Below, one piece after another: positions 1 to 12,709 of a stretch of 64,000 bases of DNA. Source of the stretch: Antitrichia curtipendula (taxonomy: Eukaryota; Streptophyta; Bryopsida; Hypnales; Leucodontaceae); assembly GCA_951230915.1 (NCBI GenBank), contig OX579635.1, positions 496,001-560,000 of the forward strand, written 5' to 3'. The stretch's first letter is position 1. Each line of letters starts with the position of its first letter. The notes under the pieces are model-generated. The model was not told the DNA's origin, ran no database searches, and worked only from the letters and a program-made list of their open reading frames with translations. Position numbers and translations under genes: made by a program.

Positions 1-3000
1 TGAAAGGTACAACACGCAAGTATGTTATTGATAGGCCTAACGTTCCCGAAGTTTGGCCTATTTTGACCGGAACCAACCTCAATTGAGAAGAGACATTGTA
101 TCTACAACAAGCTAGCTTCCATCTCCAAGAGCACCCTATATTGTTGCTACTACAACTCTTCAACATCTCGAGCATATTTAAGAGTGTCTTGTATAATAAA
201 CCGGTGCCATAGGATGCAAGAGTATATCCAACGGTTAGAAACAACTGAACCATATGGAAAAATGCAAATGTGCCAACTATAGAACAACGGAACAAGTGGG
301 AGAGTACTGGAAACATTAAAGGATAAATTGTGGGAGTGACCTTGCTTCCTTTTCCAAGCCTAGGTACAATAGTGTCATTGGAGACCGGGACAGACCCTAA
401 GAAAAATGTATACCGAATTACATTGGGTATGTTTCTTCGTGCACATGCCCAGACTTTGTTCAAATGTCTCCTTCAGCTATTGGAGGGCGTCAGGCGTACA
501 TGAATTGTAAACACTTGTACTACTTGTATCGATATTCTGCAAAATGGACATGCATATTGACCAATTCATTTATGCACCCAGTTATAGCTTCAACGAGTTG
601 AAGCTTCTTTTACTTCGAGAAAGAATCATCAATGTTCTAGAGTAGAGGTGGCCACATTCTTCTATGTACTTCATTCATATTGAATTAATTTTAATTTGGT
701 ACGATTGAAAGGATTTGAAGTGTATAGAATACAAAATGTTTATGTTTTCATGAAGTATGGAAATATGTATCATTTATAAAATGTATTGGAATAAGAATGT
801 ATGAATGGTCAACAACTACAATGTTGACTACTAATCTTATGACGCAAATATGAATACAAAATTAGTTTCTGTTATTTATTTGTTTCTTTTATTTCCCATT
901 CTTTTCCCATCCGTTTTTTTTTGGGCCAATTTTTTTGGCCTTCCCTTTCAATTTTTTTCCATTCTTTTCTCTTTTCTTTACTATCCATATATATTATTTT
1001 TTTTTCATTCTCCATTTTTTTTTTTTTATTTAAATTTAAATTTTTTGGGAAGACATCTTTTGCATTTTATATATTTTTTTTTGGAAGAGACTAGTCACCA
1101 CTTTAGATTGGGGCATATTTGCAAGGAGTCCATGAGATTGAGAGGTGATGGCCTAGGTTCAAACCCCAAAAGGCCCCTAAGTATGCTAGTGGGCGCATTC
1201 TCTATACAAAGCATAGTATTCAAAGTTGTTCTCGAGCAGATGTAATAAAGGTTAGTAGGTATTACCCACCTTTGTTTTTGTGAGTACTATTTGTTGAATT
1301 GAATATACTATATTTGAAAAGAATCCTTAATTGCATATAAAATAGATTTGTAGTGAGTGAGCAAAATCCTAAACTAAGTGTAGAAGTATGAAGGTCTTAC
1401 CTTGTAGTAAATGACAATTGCTAGAGAAAAATAATTTTATAACTACATCCCATGATCATAGGGATATCGGTCATAGGTCCTAAAATTTACTATAAATAGT
1501 AAATTTTTACCTTTTTTAGAATTTTATTAGAAATAAATTTTTTGGAGGAATTTGGTTTGGAATTTGTTTCTTTTCAAGCTCTAGGCTCACAAGCTCTATG
1601 ATCGCAGCTCACAAGCTTGCCGCTCCACACTCACATGCTAGCGTTGTTGGCGTGCATGCATTTGAAAATAGTAGGTTGTTTTGAATAATATATATAAATA
1701 TTAATTTCTTAAGTACTCATAGCTCAATTTCATTTTTCTTTGGAATTGAACAACTCCAGTGGATGAGTTACAAAGTTTTGGTAGGGGTCATACATCTATA
1801 AGATGACTGAATTTATCATTATGTGGCACCACAAATCTCTATGAATGTCATTTGAGGGTCATGATTTATGGACCGGGGCATTGAGGGGTCAACCCTGAGG
1901 TGCCCTACCAACCATATATGGTTGATCTGAAATTTTTGGCTTGTTTTGGTGTGGGTAGTTAAATTTTTTAAACCTTTAAAAAAAATTATAGACAGTTTTG
2001 AAATTTAACTATTGAAAACTTTAATTTTTCTTTGAAAAAGATAAATATTTGATTATGAAGAGATCTTTGAAGGCATTTATGTACCATTAGTGAAAGAGCA
2101 AAGTTTGTCAATTTCACTTGATTTGTGATTTAAGAAATTGTACTTATCCATTTGCTTTGAAAATGGTCCCAACGGAAAGAGTAAGTGTTTTTATGATTTT
2201 CACCATTGAAAATTTATATATGCAAGTGTTGATTTGGAGATATTTGCAATTTCTACTTATCAACAAAAATTGCATTTCAACAATTGCAAAGTGGATTGTG
2301 TACTGAGTTTGATAGCTTTTCATGTGAAATTAAGTTTTTTGAAAGTACATTTTAGTACACTAACTCTATTTAGTGTTACCTCCCATCCCAAAAAACTTTA
2401 TATGTAACTTTCTGAAACATCATAGAAAGGAGCAATATGATAAAAATAGAATGCGTACATTTCTCTTGTTATGATTTCACAACTACTATGCAATTGCACA
2501 CTCAAAATTGGTATGCATTCTAGTAAGCAAACTCTTCAAACATATGTACAGTTAGATTTTGGAAATTCTTGATAAGAGATAACTATAAGCCCATGCTCTT
2601 TTTCCATAGGAGAAACACATTTGAAGAGGCTTAGGCACTTAGAGGTTAATGATCCATAATAAGTCTATCTCATGTGTCACTCTATTTGTCTCTACTTAAA
2701 ATGCAAGTTACTAGAAATATTGATATTGTTTCACTACACTATTTTATATAGTGAGATTGATGGTTGCTTATGATGCATGAATATAATCCAATCTTAATCA
2801 CATTTGCTGTGCAATTCAACATATACTTTAACCCCTACATGTCTAATCAACCATTTTGTGGGCGCCACCCAACTTTAGGGGGTGCCCAGATCTCCATTTT
2901 ATTTTATCTTTTGAAATTTCATATTTTTTTATGTAGTTCATCAAGTTGTCTTTCCATAGCCAAGAAAGACTTTTAATTTGGACAAAAATTCTGCCTTGGG

Positions 3001-3926
3001 TGAATTTTCAAAGTCAAACACTTCAAGAATTAATGGGTGCCCTGAGTACCATGCCGTGGCTCCCAACCCAGCCATGCTTCTTGGATATTGATATGGACCT
3101 CGAGACTGGAATGGATTTGGGGCTCTCTTAGATGTCTGTGACATGTAGTTTCAGAAGATAGTTGTTCAAAGTCATCATGCACTTTCATGTGCATGCTCAG
3201 CATAAGGTTTTATCTTGTTTCACTATTTGATTTGTGCAAGAGAAATCATGAACATATTCACACACAACAGTAGGCATTACCTTGATTTGCAAGAAAAGGT
3301 TTTGAGTAGGTACTGTAACTGGAAACAGAGAAGCGCTCAGTGCATGGGTAACAATCACATGCATTGAAGGTGAATTGTAGACATGGGGTAGAGGATACTA
3401 ATTGCGCCACTTCAAGCATCTTTACACAGTGTGATTATTAGGACATGTGTATAGCTGACACTGAACATAAATTTTCGTTCAGAAGCAGGAGCAACCATTT
3501 TGGATTCAGCATGACTTTAATAATTGTGACTCTTGGATAGCTGAAGCGTTGTGTATCTCTAAAATGTCAGCAGAAATGAGAATCTCATTTTCAAAACAAG
3601 CTAGCACAATAGAACACACGCCAGAAAACGCAAGTTGCAATCCACACTGGTGCAAATGCTTCGACCTCAACATTCACATTCGTCATTCAATTCCACAAAG
3701 TGACCAACAAAGTTGCGACGACCCGAAAAGGCTACGTTCAAATTTCCCAACACTGGGGTTGCTGCACTTATGATCAGAAACCACTGCAACAGATCGACTC
3801 GCAAGTGAGAATTTCAAACAAAGCAGCAAACACTTCACAATACTATACAAGAGAGAAACTGGTATTCTGTGGCAATGCAGATCTACAATCCTAACTGTCA
3901 TTCCTGGCATGAGGCTGTAGCGACAA
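1..3926. other. AT-rich intergenic stretch, no gene recognised
   Basis: No open frame here has codon structure or recognisable motifs; the longest one near 850-1245 is driven by poly-T runs. A short element-like patch lies at about 1090-1290, with a tRNA B-box-like string (GGTTCAAACCCC, near 1154) and no foldable tRNA around it. Imperfect arms TGGTAGGGGTCA (about 1780) and TGCCCTACCA (about 1903) face each other and could be remnants of an inverted-repeat element. Confidence 0.5.
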
Positions 3927-4956
3927 TCAAATGGGAGCTGCTTGATGGGGATCAATCACAACTAAGCCACCACGACCTTGCTGCGCCTGTACTTTGAGCT
4001 CCTGCTTCTTTCCGTCGATAACAACGTATGATGTTACTGCACAAAAATTGACAAAGTTTTAATTGATCAAGAGCGGATCACAGACTTCCACATTGTTGCA
4101 TTGCCATGTATATATCAACTCCTTTCCTTATTGGAATCTAGAACCATCTCTAAGGTAGAAGAGAGAATAACGGTTACCAACTGCTACTCATCTTTTCATA
4201 GACTTGGTTGGCAAGTTGGGTGTAAGAATGAATTTGCTAATTAAAAGCCCATGCTACAAATCTTTGAGTGGAAAATGAGGCTGTCGTGATCTACAGTCTC
4301 ACTGTCAAATTTGATAAGAAACTCAAACATAATAATAAAAAGTTGATTTCAGCAGAGTTTGCTCTTGTATCCATAGACCTGTCCTCAGCTCTATAGATCA
4401 CCCAGAATCACACTCCTGCATATGTTGAAATCTTTAGGGTTTAGATCATTCTATCTTCTTTTGTAATTCTTCTCGATATGAGGGAATTTCAGCAAAGAGA
4501 TATAAGTAGCAAACCTGGGGCAAAGTAGTCAATGACAGCGTCCGGAGTCCACAGGCCTGCCTTACTTCCCGCGTGAATTTGAACGCCAACAATGACCGCG
4601 TAGTCTGCCTTGGCAGGGTCGACGGTCTTACTGATGTGATCTTCCAGAGTGTTGGTTGTAGCCTACCGCAACCGCAACCACATCCAGTTAGATGTTTACT
4701 CACAGTTTTACTCATCTTACGAGCACAATTTGGTCATATTCATAACTTATTCTTACAATATCCATAAAATTCATGTTTTAGGATGTCCATCAATCCTCTC
4801 AAAAATCAGGGACAAGACCCACATAAATCAAGCCACGGAAATAGGTTCCCTAAAAGGAACAGGGGTTACAATAGGAGAATTAGGTCACTGTGAGAGGACA
4901 GGTACCTGAGCTGTGATTTTCGTCAACTGGAAGTTCGTTGGGTGAGCAGGAGGATT
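3927..4956 (-). CDS. Unrecognised protein, three 3' exons
   Basis: On the minus strand three exons join in frame with good GT-AG sites: 4956-4906 (17 codons, beginning NPPAHPTNF), 4662-4515, and 4036-3927 ending in TGA. They give about 102 residues that read like a folded domain: a helix-like stretch (TLEDHISKTVDPAKAD), a hydrophobic strand (YAVIVGVQIH), then SYVVIDGKKQELKVQ and a C-terminal GRGGLVVIDP. I do not recognise the family. The 5' end is unresolved, because the frame upstream of 4956 is closed by a TAG immediately before the acceptor, so the previous exon must end in phase 0. The best upstream coding-looking piece (minus strand, about 5351-5235, containing DGTIRDDNVEYGTLKKN) ends in phase 1 and does not join cleanly. 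There is a telo-box (AAACCCTAA) in the presumed 5' region near 5465, as in many plant housekeeping promoters. Confidence 0.6.
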
Positions 4957-5219
4957 CTACATTCACGGACGCATTCAATGCAAGCAATAGGATTAATCAG
5001 ATCACTATTGGCTCCAAAACTCCAAGAGAAATCAATCTACGTAAGTTTCAACCATACGAGAGTTCTACTTTCAGTAGCACAGAGGAGGTTCCTGACTGCC
5101 AATTTTAGAAAGGGCAAAGATCAAAGCAGGTAGGACAGAGGGCAAGTGAGTCGAAGGAAGGAAACCTCTAGATTCATACTCAAATTGTTAATTAAAAGAT
5201 AACTCCATGAATCTGCAAA

Positions 5220-6200
5220 ATTGTAAGAGACCCACCCCGCGAAGATATTCTTCTTCAGAGTACCATACTCCACGTTATCGTCACGAATAGTGCCATCCTG
5301 CTGAGCGCTGGAGTGAACTCCCCAAAAGGGCCTCAATGGCGCCACAAGCATTGCTCATATTCTCCTGCCCCTCTCGAACTATGGCGCCTTCTGTGCCTGC
5401 CAAAACCAAGAAACCCAGTTTCAGTCTCTCTCATGCTCTAACAGTTGTTTAATCTTACCCTAAACCCTAAATTTTCGCTACGACATAGTTTGAATGTGTG
5501 ATAAGTGTGCAGGGTATTCTAGGGTGTGATTTTAGAGAAGGTCATAATAAAGAGGCTTCAGTGCCGACTCTGTTTCATTATGAATATGTAACCAGTCATG
5601 GCCAAGAGAGTCAAATTTGTTATTACACAAAACCCTCTCCTCCAAACCAAAACATGATCATAAGATCTACGATTCTGAGAGAGAGAGAGAGAAGCGCTAC
5701 GAAAGACGTAAGAGAGGGCTATGGTGTCCTTTTAAGACTCAAAACAAGAGGTGGAAGTAGCTTACCATTCTGGTCCACAGCAGTTCACTAAACCTCATTG
5801 AATTCAGAACCCTAAACTCTGCCCCCACAAACTTCAACACTCTGAAACCCATTTGTTTTCAAAGCATGGCATCTGCATTGTCAACCCATGGGTAGATCTA
5901 TGCTTGCTTACACTTGTCACGTCCATCAGGATTGGAAGGAGCGTGGAAAGTGGCAGCAAGGAATCCCAGAGTGCCTGCCGTGATTACGCCGGAGATTACC
6001 GAGAGGTTGTAAGTGTGCCCGTAGCTAGCGCTACAAACAACATTGATACAGCAACTGTAAGAAAAACATGAACATGAACACAAACTGAAAACGAAAACTC
6101 CATGAATTAAACAAGTTGTATGAAAAGTGCATGAGAATGGAGCAGGACAGTAGCCGGCACCTGATCGAAGAAATGAGAGATGGGTCGTGCAAGTTCATCA
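5220..6200 (-). other. Possible upstream exons or leader of the 3.9-5.0 kb gene
   Basis: The minus strand shows coding-like patches between plausible splice sites. One (about 6065-5925) follows a TTTTCTTACAG acceptor, contains a hydrophobic segment (LSVISGVITAGTLGFLAATF), and ends at a GTAAGC donor. Another lies at about 5400-5235. An ATG at about 6199 can be spliced to the hydrophobic piece in frame, but the chain then runs into a stop near 5280. I therefore cannot say whether these belong to one gene, to splice variants, or to a separate short membrane protein. Confidence 0.25.
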
Positions 6201-6499
6201 CGGCATGTGTTCTAATGAAGTTTTCAAACGAATGTCACGGAAATGAATGTTACGGCTTCACAAATCTGGTTGTCTGAGGAAGATCATGCAGTCGCTTCAA
6301 GAGCGAGTTTTTTTGTTTGGATCATGGTAGCTAGAGCTGTTTGAATTGCTTGTTGAACGGCACCTGAGGTTGTCTCTGGAATTCCTTTGTGAAGTAGGGT
6401 TTTGCAATCGTACCCTGAATTACTGCGTCATTGCTTTTGTTTCTTATGATTCCATTCCTTTCTCAAACGTTGTTCATAAATTGCATTTGGTGACCAAAT

Positions 6500-6631
6500 A
6501 CAAAACGCTCATTGCCGTTACAATGGGTTGCCCTATTACCTTTACAAAACGCTCATTGTCGTTACAATGGGTTGCCCTATTACCTTTACAAAACGCTCAT
6601 TGTCGTTGCAATGGGTTGCCCTATTACCTTT
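6500..6631. repeat. 44-bp tandem repeat, three copies
   Basis: Three direct copies of a 44-bp unit start at 6500, 6544 and 6588. Each begins ACAAAACGCTCATTG and ends CCCTATTACCTTT. The copies differ at only a few positions (for example GCCG versus GTCG), so the expansion is fairly young. The third copy runs directly into a TTAA-type MITE copy. Confidence 0.9.
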
Positions 6632-6639
6632 AAAGTGAC

Positions 6640-6840
6640 CTTGAAATCATCCCTTTTCATTACCATGTGAATCATTGGCTTAAGAAACAGCAAAAGCACT
6701 CATTGGAAGCCAAATTACTATAGAAGACCTCCCTTTTTCACAACCAAATTTTGAGGGTGAATACTTATATTTTTGTCCTACTACAATGATTCCTTATCAT
6801 CCATCAGACGTTTGGCGTTCGTGTTGACGTTCAAGGGTTG
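6640..6840. mobile_element. 229-bp TTAA MITE family, diverged copy
   Basis: This follows the family pattern: GTGACC..GAAATCATCC, then CATTGGAAGCCAAA, then GAGGGTGAATA, then TCATCCATCAGACG and a GACGTTCAAGGG end. The terminal TTAA is degraded on both sides. It is recognised by alignment by eye to the better copies at 61572-61800 and 21490-21717. Confidence 0.6.
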
Positions 6841-7129
6841 TCGTCCCTTGTATGGCAAGTTGGATGTCGATATGGATGTGCACATTTTTTTTTAAAGAAG
6901 TTTGTGCTGTTTACACTAGAATTGATAGTTTTGAGTAATTTTTGGTGGAAAAAAGGCCTTGAGACATTAGGGGTTAAAATTTGTAATATTAATTAATTTT
7001 AAGACAATACAAATTCTGAACTAGTTGTTCTTTTTTAAAATTTTAACTAGTTGTCAATGATTGGGTTTTTTTAATTTAATTTAATTTACACAATAATCAC
7101 TAAAATATATAAAGAATATACTTTAATCT

Positions 7130-7334
7130 TTAACCCTTAAAAGACAAACATGTGACCTTGGAAATCATTCCTTTTCATTATTGTGTGAATCACTAGTACT
7201 CATTAGAAGTCAAACTTTTGTAAAAGACTTCCCTTTTCACAGCAAAATTATGTGGATGAATAGTTGCACTTCTATTCTACTAGAAGGATTCCATGTCATC
7301 CATTCGGATGCCAAACGTCTATGTCAACGTTTAA
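7130..7334. mobile_element. 229-bp TTAA MITE family copy
   Basis: It starts TTAACCCTTAAAAG at 7130 and ends CAACGTTTAAGGAT near 7334. Between them are the family landmarks GACCTTGGAAATCATTCC, GTGGATGAATAGTTGCAC and CTAGAAGGATTCC. The copy is slightly shorter than the 228-229 bp of the best copies. Confidence 0.7.
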
Positions 7335-7992
7335 GGATCAAAGTCTCAAAGCTTGAAACTTGCATTTTTTTGTATGATAAATTTGTTTTGAATTTTATCT
7401 ATTTGTTCCATAGTCTATAGTCTATTGTAATTCAATAGACATCAAGCAAGTAGACAAGACTAATTGCTATCTAAAACGTTGAAGGCCTTTTTTGAGCTTG
7501 TTGCTTTAAATGCACCATGAATGAAAAGACAATTTGAAATGGATGAAAAACAAAACGTGACACTTTGTTTAACGGATGAAATCGTGAGATTTTGCATTAA
7601 ATAGAAAAATCATAGCTTCCTAAAAACTTAGGCAGAAAATAAATAATTGAAAGGGTGCCTAAATTTGGAGAAATTCAACAACTCACATGTGCTATACCAT
7701 AGTACTTGTTCAATCACAAAACCCCTATCAAATATTCCATAAAATTTAATTTTTTAACTTCCACAACAAAAAAACAATTACTACAATTTCCAGCATCTAA
7801 GATATTGAGTTAATAATGTGTTCTTTAAGAGGCTCCAAAAGCAACTTTTCAAAATGTGTATGATGTCAGGAAAGACAAGATATTTGTACAAATTGGATGG
7901 TAGGAGGTAAGACAATCGATGTGGGATATATAAATATTTAGGTTTAATAGGAACTCAACCGCTCATGGTTAAGTCAAAAGCAAAAATTGTGT

Positions 7993-8340
7993 TCAAAGTA
8001 GAATTTTAGACCTCATTTAGGCAGTGTGGAATAACTTTTTGAACAAAGATAATGTGGAAAATCAAGATAGCTTTCATCTCCAAAAATCTTTTTGACATTT
8101 CAACCCTCCAATCAAAAGTTATGGACAAATTTCAGAGAGGAGTTGGAAAAGGGACAAATTTTTTGACATTTTCAAACATCCCTTTTAAATTAAGTCCATG
8201 ACTTTTTCTTAGAGACTCATAATCACAAATAAATTTTTGGAGATGAAATTTAGATTTGTTGTTCAACTTTTCTTAGTTCAAAGGGTTTTTAAAAAATATT
8301 ATTTTACTATACCAAAATGAGGTCTAAAATTCTACTTTGA
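7993..8340. mobile_element. 348-bp MITE with 26-bp perfect terminal inverted repeats
   Basis: The left end starts TCAAAGTAGAATTTTAGACC and the right end finishes GGTCTAAAATTCTACTTTGA. These are 26-bp perfect inverted arms at 7993-8018 and 8315-8340. No coding capacity is present. I could not identify a convincing target duplication, so the superfamily is open. The flanking DNA at about 8380-8480 resembles, in inverse orientation, the stretch at about 30500-30600, so this insertion may lie within another dispersed repeat. Confidence 0.75.
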
Positions 8341-8955
8341 CCATAATTACTATTTTTTGACAATGTGCGGACAAGCAATCTCATCTTTAAAGTATCCCAT
8401 ATCCTTTGAGGGTTCATGACAAACAATGGATGTTATTATAAAAACAACCTCTCCAATCTTCATTCTCACCATATATCAATGAAAAAATTCCTTCACTTTT
8501 TCATCGAAATTTTTTCATAATTATGAAAAAACAATAACCTAGCTTAAGTGAACAACTTGGATGAATACCCTACTAATTTTAATTATATTTCAAAATTGCC
8601 TAATTTTAATAAATGATTTTTTGAATTGTCTACTTGTTTTCTGTACTTTAATTAATTATTAGGGAGAAAGTTGCCTAAGCTACGGTAGATAACACTCCGT
8701 ATCCCTTTTGAGGTATAGAGGAACAATAGAACCGGCCGGGAGCGACCGGCTTCGCGTCGTCACGCCCAACCCGGCCGCTTGATTGCGATCCCGGTGGTTC
8801 TGAAGTCGAATCCGTCTGCATCTTGCTCGCTCGCTCGCTCGCTCGTCTATCGCACCTGAGGGTTGCTTGCTTGGGTTCTGTAGTCTCGGTTGCCATATGT
8901 GGCGGATTTTGGCCACTAGTGGAAACCCTATTGCTTTGATTCGTAGTCGGTCACG
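8341..8955. promoter_or_regulatory. Upstream region and leader of the U-box cyclophilin gene
   Basis: AT-rich DNA gives way at about 8680 to GC-richer sequence. This includes a (GCTC)n run at about 8824-8845 and leads to the ATG at 8956. It is probably promoter and 5' UTR; no clear TATA box was assigned. Confidence 0.4.
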
Positions 8956-11900
8956 ATGGGGAAGAAACAGCATAGCAAGGATCGTATGTTCATTACAAGC
9001 ACAGAATGGAAAACGGAGTGGGGAGGAGCGAAGTCGCGAGATTTTAAGACACCGTTCAAACGTCTGCCGTATTATTGCTGTGCGCTGACTTTCACGCCCT
9101 TCGAAGATCCTGTTTGCACCAAAGAGGGCCATGTTTTTGATATTTTGTAAGTCTCTGGTCTCCAACGCCGTGGTCCAAAACTCTGGATATCGTAATATTA
9201 GGTTTCTTGAAGCTATATGTATTACAGTTAGAACATTCAAAATTCCGAATATCAAGCGGCAGGAATCACAAGCCCAAGGTTTAGGGTTTAGGTCGAAAAT
9301 GAATATTGTTGTTGACTATGACAAGGTATTGTCTGAAATATTGCTGATTAGGTTTCGTAATGCAGGAACATAGTGCCTTATGTTACAAAATTTAAGAAGA
9401 ACCCTGTAACTGGCAAGCCACTGGCAGTCAAAGACCTCATCAAGATTCAGTTTCACAAGAATGCAGACGGCGAGTACCAATGCCCCGTGCTTCACAAAGT
9501 TTTCACAGAGTTTACTCACATCGTGGCCGTGAAGAAGACGGGTAACGTTTTTTCGTATGAAGCCATCCGAGAGTTGAATATCAAGCCGAAGAACTGGAAG
9601 GAGCTTCTTACGGACGAGCCTTTTGCAAGGGACGACATCATCACCATTCAGGTCAGGACGGTTGCTTACTCTTTAGATCATCTGCTGTACATCTTCCCAA
9701 ACTTTGCTGCAACTTGCAACCTGGGAGGTGCTAATGTAACTGTTATTTTTGGCTTTACGTCAAAATATTTGGACAGGAGTTGTGTTGAGGACCGTAGTGA
9801 ATTCATAAAACCAACGATCACTGAGATCAAACCCTAGGGAATGCGTTTTTGATTGGAATCAAACCGACACAGACTGAGTGGCCGTTCTGCCTTTACTATA
9901 AACTCTACTTGCTCTGTCCCGTAGGATTGTGGTTAACGAGGGTCTTCAAAGAGAACCCTGAAGCCGGGATGGGATCTTCATCTGTGTGGTCTTCAAAGCA
10001 TCAGACCTGGAGGAAGATACCAAATAAGACCTGGATGTTGGGGTTCGTTCCGCTAAGTCCTGTATGGTAGAAACTAGCCAAAGTATCAAACGTAAACCTT
10101 AACCTTAACACTTAAACTTAACTTCATTACGCTTACCCTTTTTATAATGTGATTTTTTGCCCAGGACCCTAACAATCTGGATGCGAAGGTGCTGTCTGAG
10201 TTTGACCACATTAAGAAAGAAGTAGACCTCGATTCTGAAGAGCTAAAAGCGCTAAGGGATGATCCTGCTTACAGTATTAATATGACTGGTGATACGAAAC
10301 GCATACTACAAGAGTTGGGCTCTGAGAAAGGTCGCGAAATTGCCTCCACTGGTGGTGGTGGTGACAAGACTCAGCGTGAGCATGCAGCGGCTGTTGCCGC
10401 CTTGAAAGCAGCGAAGAAGGTATTATTTTTTTTCCTTGAGCACTTGACTCAGAAGCTTGGAACCATGTGGAATGGTATTTCGACATTTACTCAATTACTT
10501 TATTATCAAAGAGTTTATAAATGACTGCCTTTCTAATTTATCTTGGGGTGGTTGTCATCGTCAGAGAGCGCAGGAGCACCCAGATGAAGAGAAGAAAGAA
10601 GCACCTAAACCAGCAGCATTAAGTGTCGTAGATATTGCATCAGCATCAATTAATGGTCGCTCCGCAGCAGCCGCATTGGCGGGCTCTGCAGAGAAGACAG
10701 CCGCTCATGTGGCAGCTCATACAGCGGGTTCACTTGCTCCTGTCAATTCCAGATTGGTAATTCCTTTTTATTACAGTTTCTTTTTTTCCTTTATCAGTGA
10801 TTATGTTTCATATTTGTTGCTTGTGTTTCAAGATGGTGAGAATCTTCATGACGTGCAGTGCCCTCCCAGAAAGTGTGCTCTGAGAAAAGGGGGAGAGGGG
10901 TGGGGTGGATAGCAATCTTTCTATGAGGGCACTCTATAAATACATTCTTTAATACCAAGCAATCAGTACAGACGTCTCTTTCCGGGTGCTTGTCTTTGGG
11001 GGTTGCTTTCCTATTTCTTTTGGTCTCCTTTGCTAAGGGAGTGAGTGAGGGAACATCATTTGGAAGTAGGAGGTTTAGTGACAATAGCTGTGCTATCCAG
11101 CTTTTTAAGAACACTTTTGGCTGTAGGTAAAAAGCAAATACACTTCAGGTGCGGCATCCCGCTCCTTCACGTCAACTTCTTACGACCCTGTCACTCAGAA
11201 TGAATTTGAGTATGTGCAAGCAGAGCGAAACCCCAAGAAAAAGGGATATGTTCGAATGCACACCTCCCATGGCGACTTAAACATCGAGCTTCATTGTGAT
11301 ATCACACCACGGACTTGCGAGAATTTCTTCACTCTATGTGAACGAGGCTATTATGACAACGTGCTTTTCCATCGGAGCATCAAGAATTTTATGATTCAAG
11401 GGGGTGATCCGACGGGTACAGGGAGAGGTGGAGAATCCATTTGGGGCAAGCCATTCAAAGATGAACTGAACTCAAAGGTGACGCACAGTGAGAGGGGCAT
11501 ATTAAGCATGGCTAATAGTGGTCCTCATTCCAATGGTTCTCAGTTTTTTTTCTTATATAAGTCAGCAACGCATCTCAATTACAAACATACTGTGTTTGGT
11601 CGAATTGTGGGAGGTTTGGAGGTGCTATCAGCTATGGAGAAAGTTCCTGTTGATGACGATGACCGTCCCTTGGAAGAGATACGAATTTTGCGTATATCAG
11701 TGTTTGTGAATCCATACACAGAGCTTGAAGAAGAAGAGAAGAAAGCTGCTGCTGAGGCTGCTGCAAAACCTGCTGACGCGGAGGAGGATGCTGAAAAATT
11801 AGGCAGCTGGTATAGCAATCCAAGCGCAGGTTTGGCGCCTCAGGCGTATGGTTCTGGTGTTGGCAAGTACATGAAAAGTATTGCGCCAGGAATCGTACGG

Positions 11901-11999
11901 AAAGAGATTGACGTAGAAGCTGAAGAGGATGTGCCGAGCAAACGGAAGAAAATGGAGAGTACGAATGGTGTACAGTTCAAAGATTTCTCAAGTTGGTAG
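8956..11999 (+). CDS. CYP65: U-box peptidyl-prolyl isomerase, CYP65/PUB49/PPIL2 type
   Basis: Five exons (8956-9146, 9366-9651, 10165-10419, 10565-10756, 11127-11999) encode about 598 residues, close to the usual plant length. The start MGKKQHSKDRMFIT is the conserved N-terminus of this family. Residues about 36-110 form the divergent U-box (FEDPVCTKEGHVFD.., later CPVLHKVF). An Ala-rich middle follows. The cyclophilin domain begins at about 348 and has FHRSI, MIQGGDPTGTGRGGES, GILSMANSG and SQFF motifs. The tail ends in VGKYMKS and a basic stretch near RKKME. In this family the protein is a nuclear, spliceosome-associated E3 ligase and prolyl isomerase. The canonical cyclophilin Trp region reads ATHLNYKHTVFG; lack of that Trp is normal for PPIL2 types. 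The exon 4/5 join uses the acceptor CTGTAG at 11126, which gives the family-typical TSGAASRSFTST segment. Splice sites were read by eye. Confidence 0.95.
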
Positions 12000-12709
12000 C
12001 AGAGTTTTCTTTTTTGCCCTGTCAGCCTATATTATTTTGTAACATAGTGGAGATCTTTAATCTGAGGATTCAGACCATTGGAATTGACTTAGTAGCCTTC
12101 TTTTTGACAACTTGCATGCTACGGAGTAATTTTAGTAGCTTTTAGAGTCTTCTAGGTTGCGAAGTGGACAATAACAGAGCTGTGTCGATGAGGATAATGT
12201 GCTTTCAGAGAGGTTCAAGGTTGTGGCCGAGTTGATTTGTGAGCTAATTAAATTATGGCGCACATGTGTTGTATAAGTTCAGGAATTTGGTGATGCGGTC
12301 CATGCTTCTAGAATCATTTATGGTATACTCAAACCTCTTTAACCGTTCTGGAACCTTTCTGAAAATATTCAAATTGGTTAAGATCCCAGCCTTCTTTGTG
12401 AGATCATAGATTTCCCTAAGCATACTGAAATCTGTTGTAAAGTGACAAAATGATGCTTCTAACCCTCACCCCACAGGTGAGGTTTCAACTAAGGTAGTCT
12501 GCTCTTGAAGTGACCATTTAAGCCTACCCAACTCATCTTTGACAATAATGATGTTTCAAGCCTTTCCTAGATAGGGGTCACATTTAGGACATGGTCACTT
12601 TTAGAGCACACTACCTTATGGGGAACTTATACATGATCCTAGAGGTGAGAACAAAGAGCTTGCAACTGATTATTGTTAACATGATTGCAACTAACTACCA
12701 TCTATTGTA
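12000..12709. other. 3' UTR and AT-rich spacer
   Basis: The first 150-200 bases after the TAG are T-rich and probably the 3' UTR. The rest shows no gene. The spacer ends at the left terminus of a mariner-like element. Confidence 0.4.

Noticed and set aside
1126..1175. tRNA-like B box GGTTCAAACCCC
   Set aside because: No A box at the right distance and no cloverleaf could be folded; at most a SINE remnant.
850..1245. 131-codon open frame rich in Phe and Leu
   Set aside because: It is produced by poly-T runs, has no motif, and ends in a tRNA-B-box-like patch; no splice or start context supports a gene.
6500..6631. Possible CRISPR-like array
   Set aside because: The copies are contiguous with no spacers, and the genome is clearly eukaryotic.
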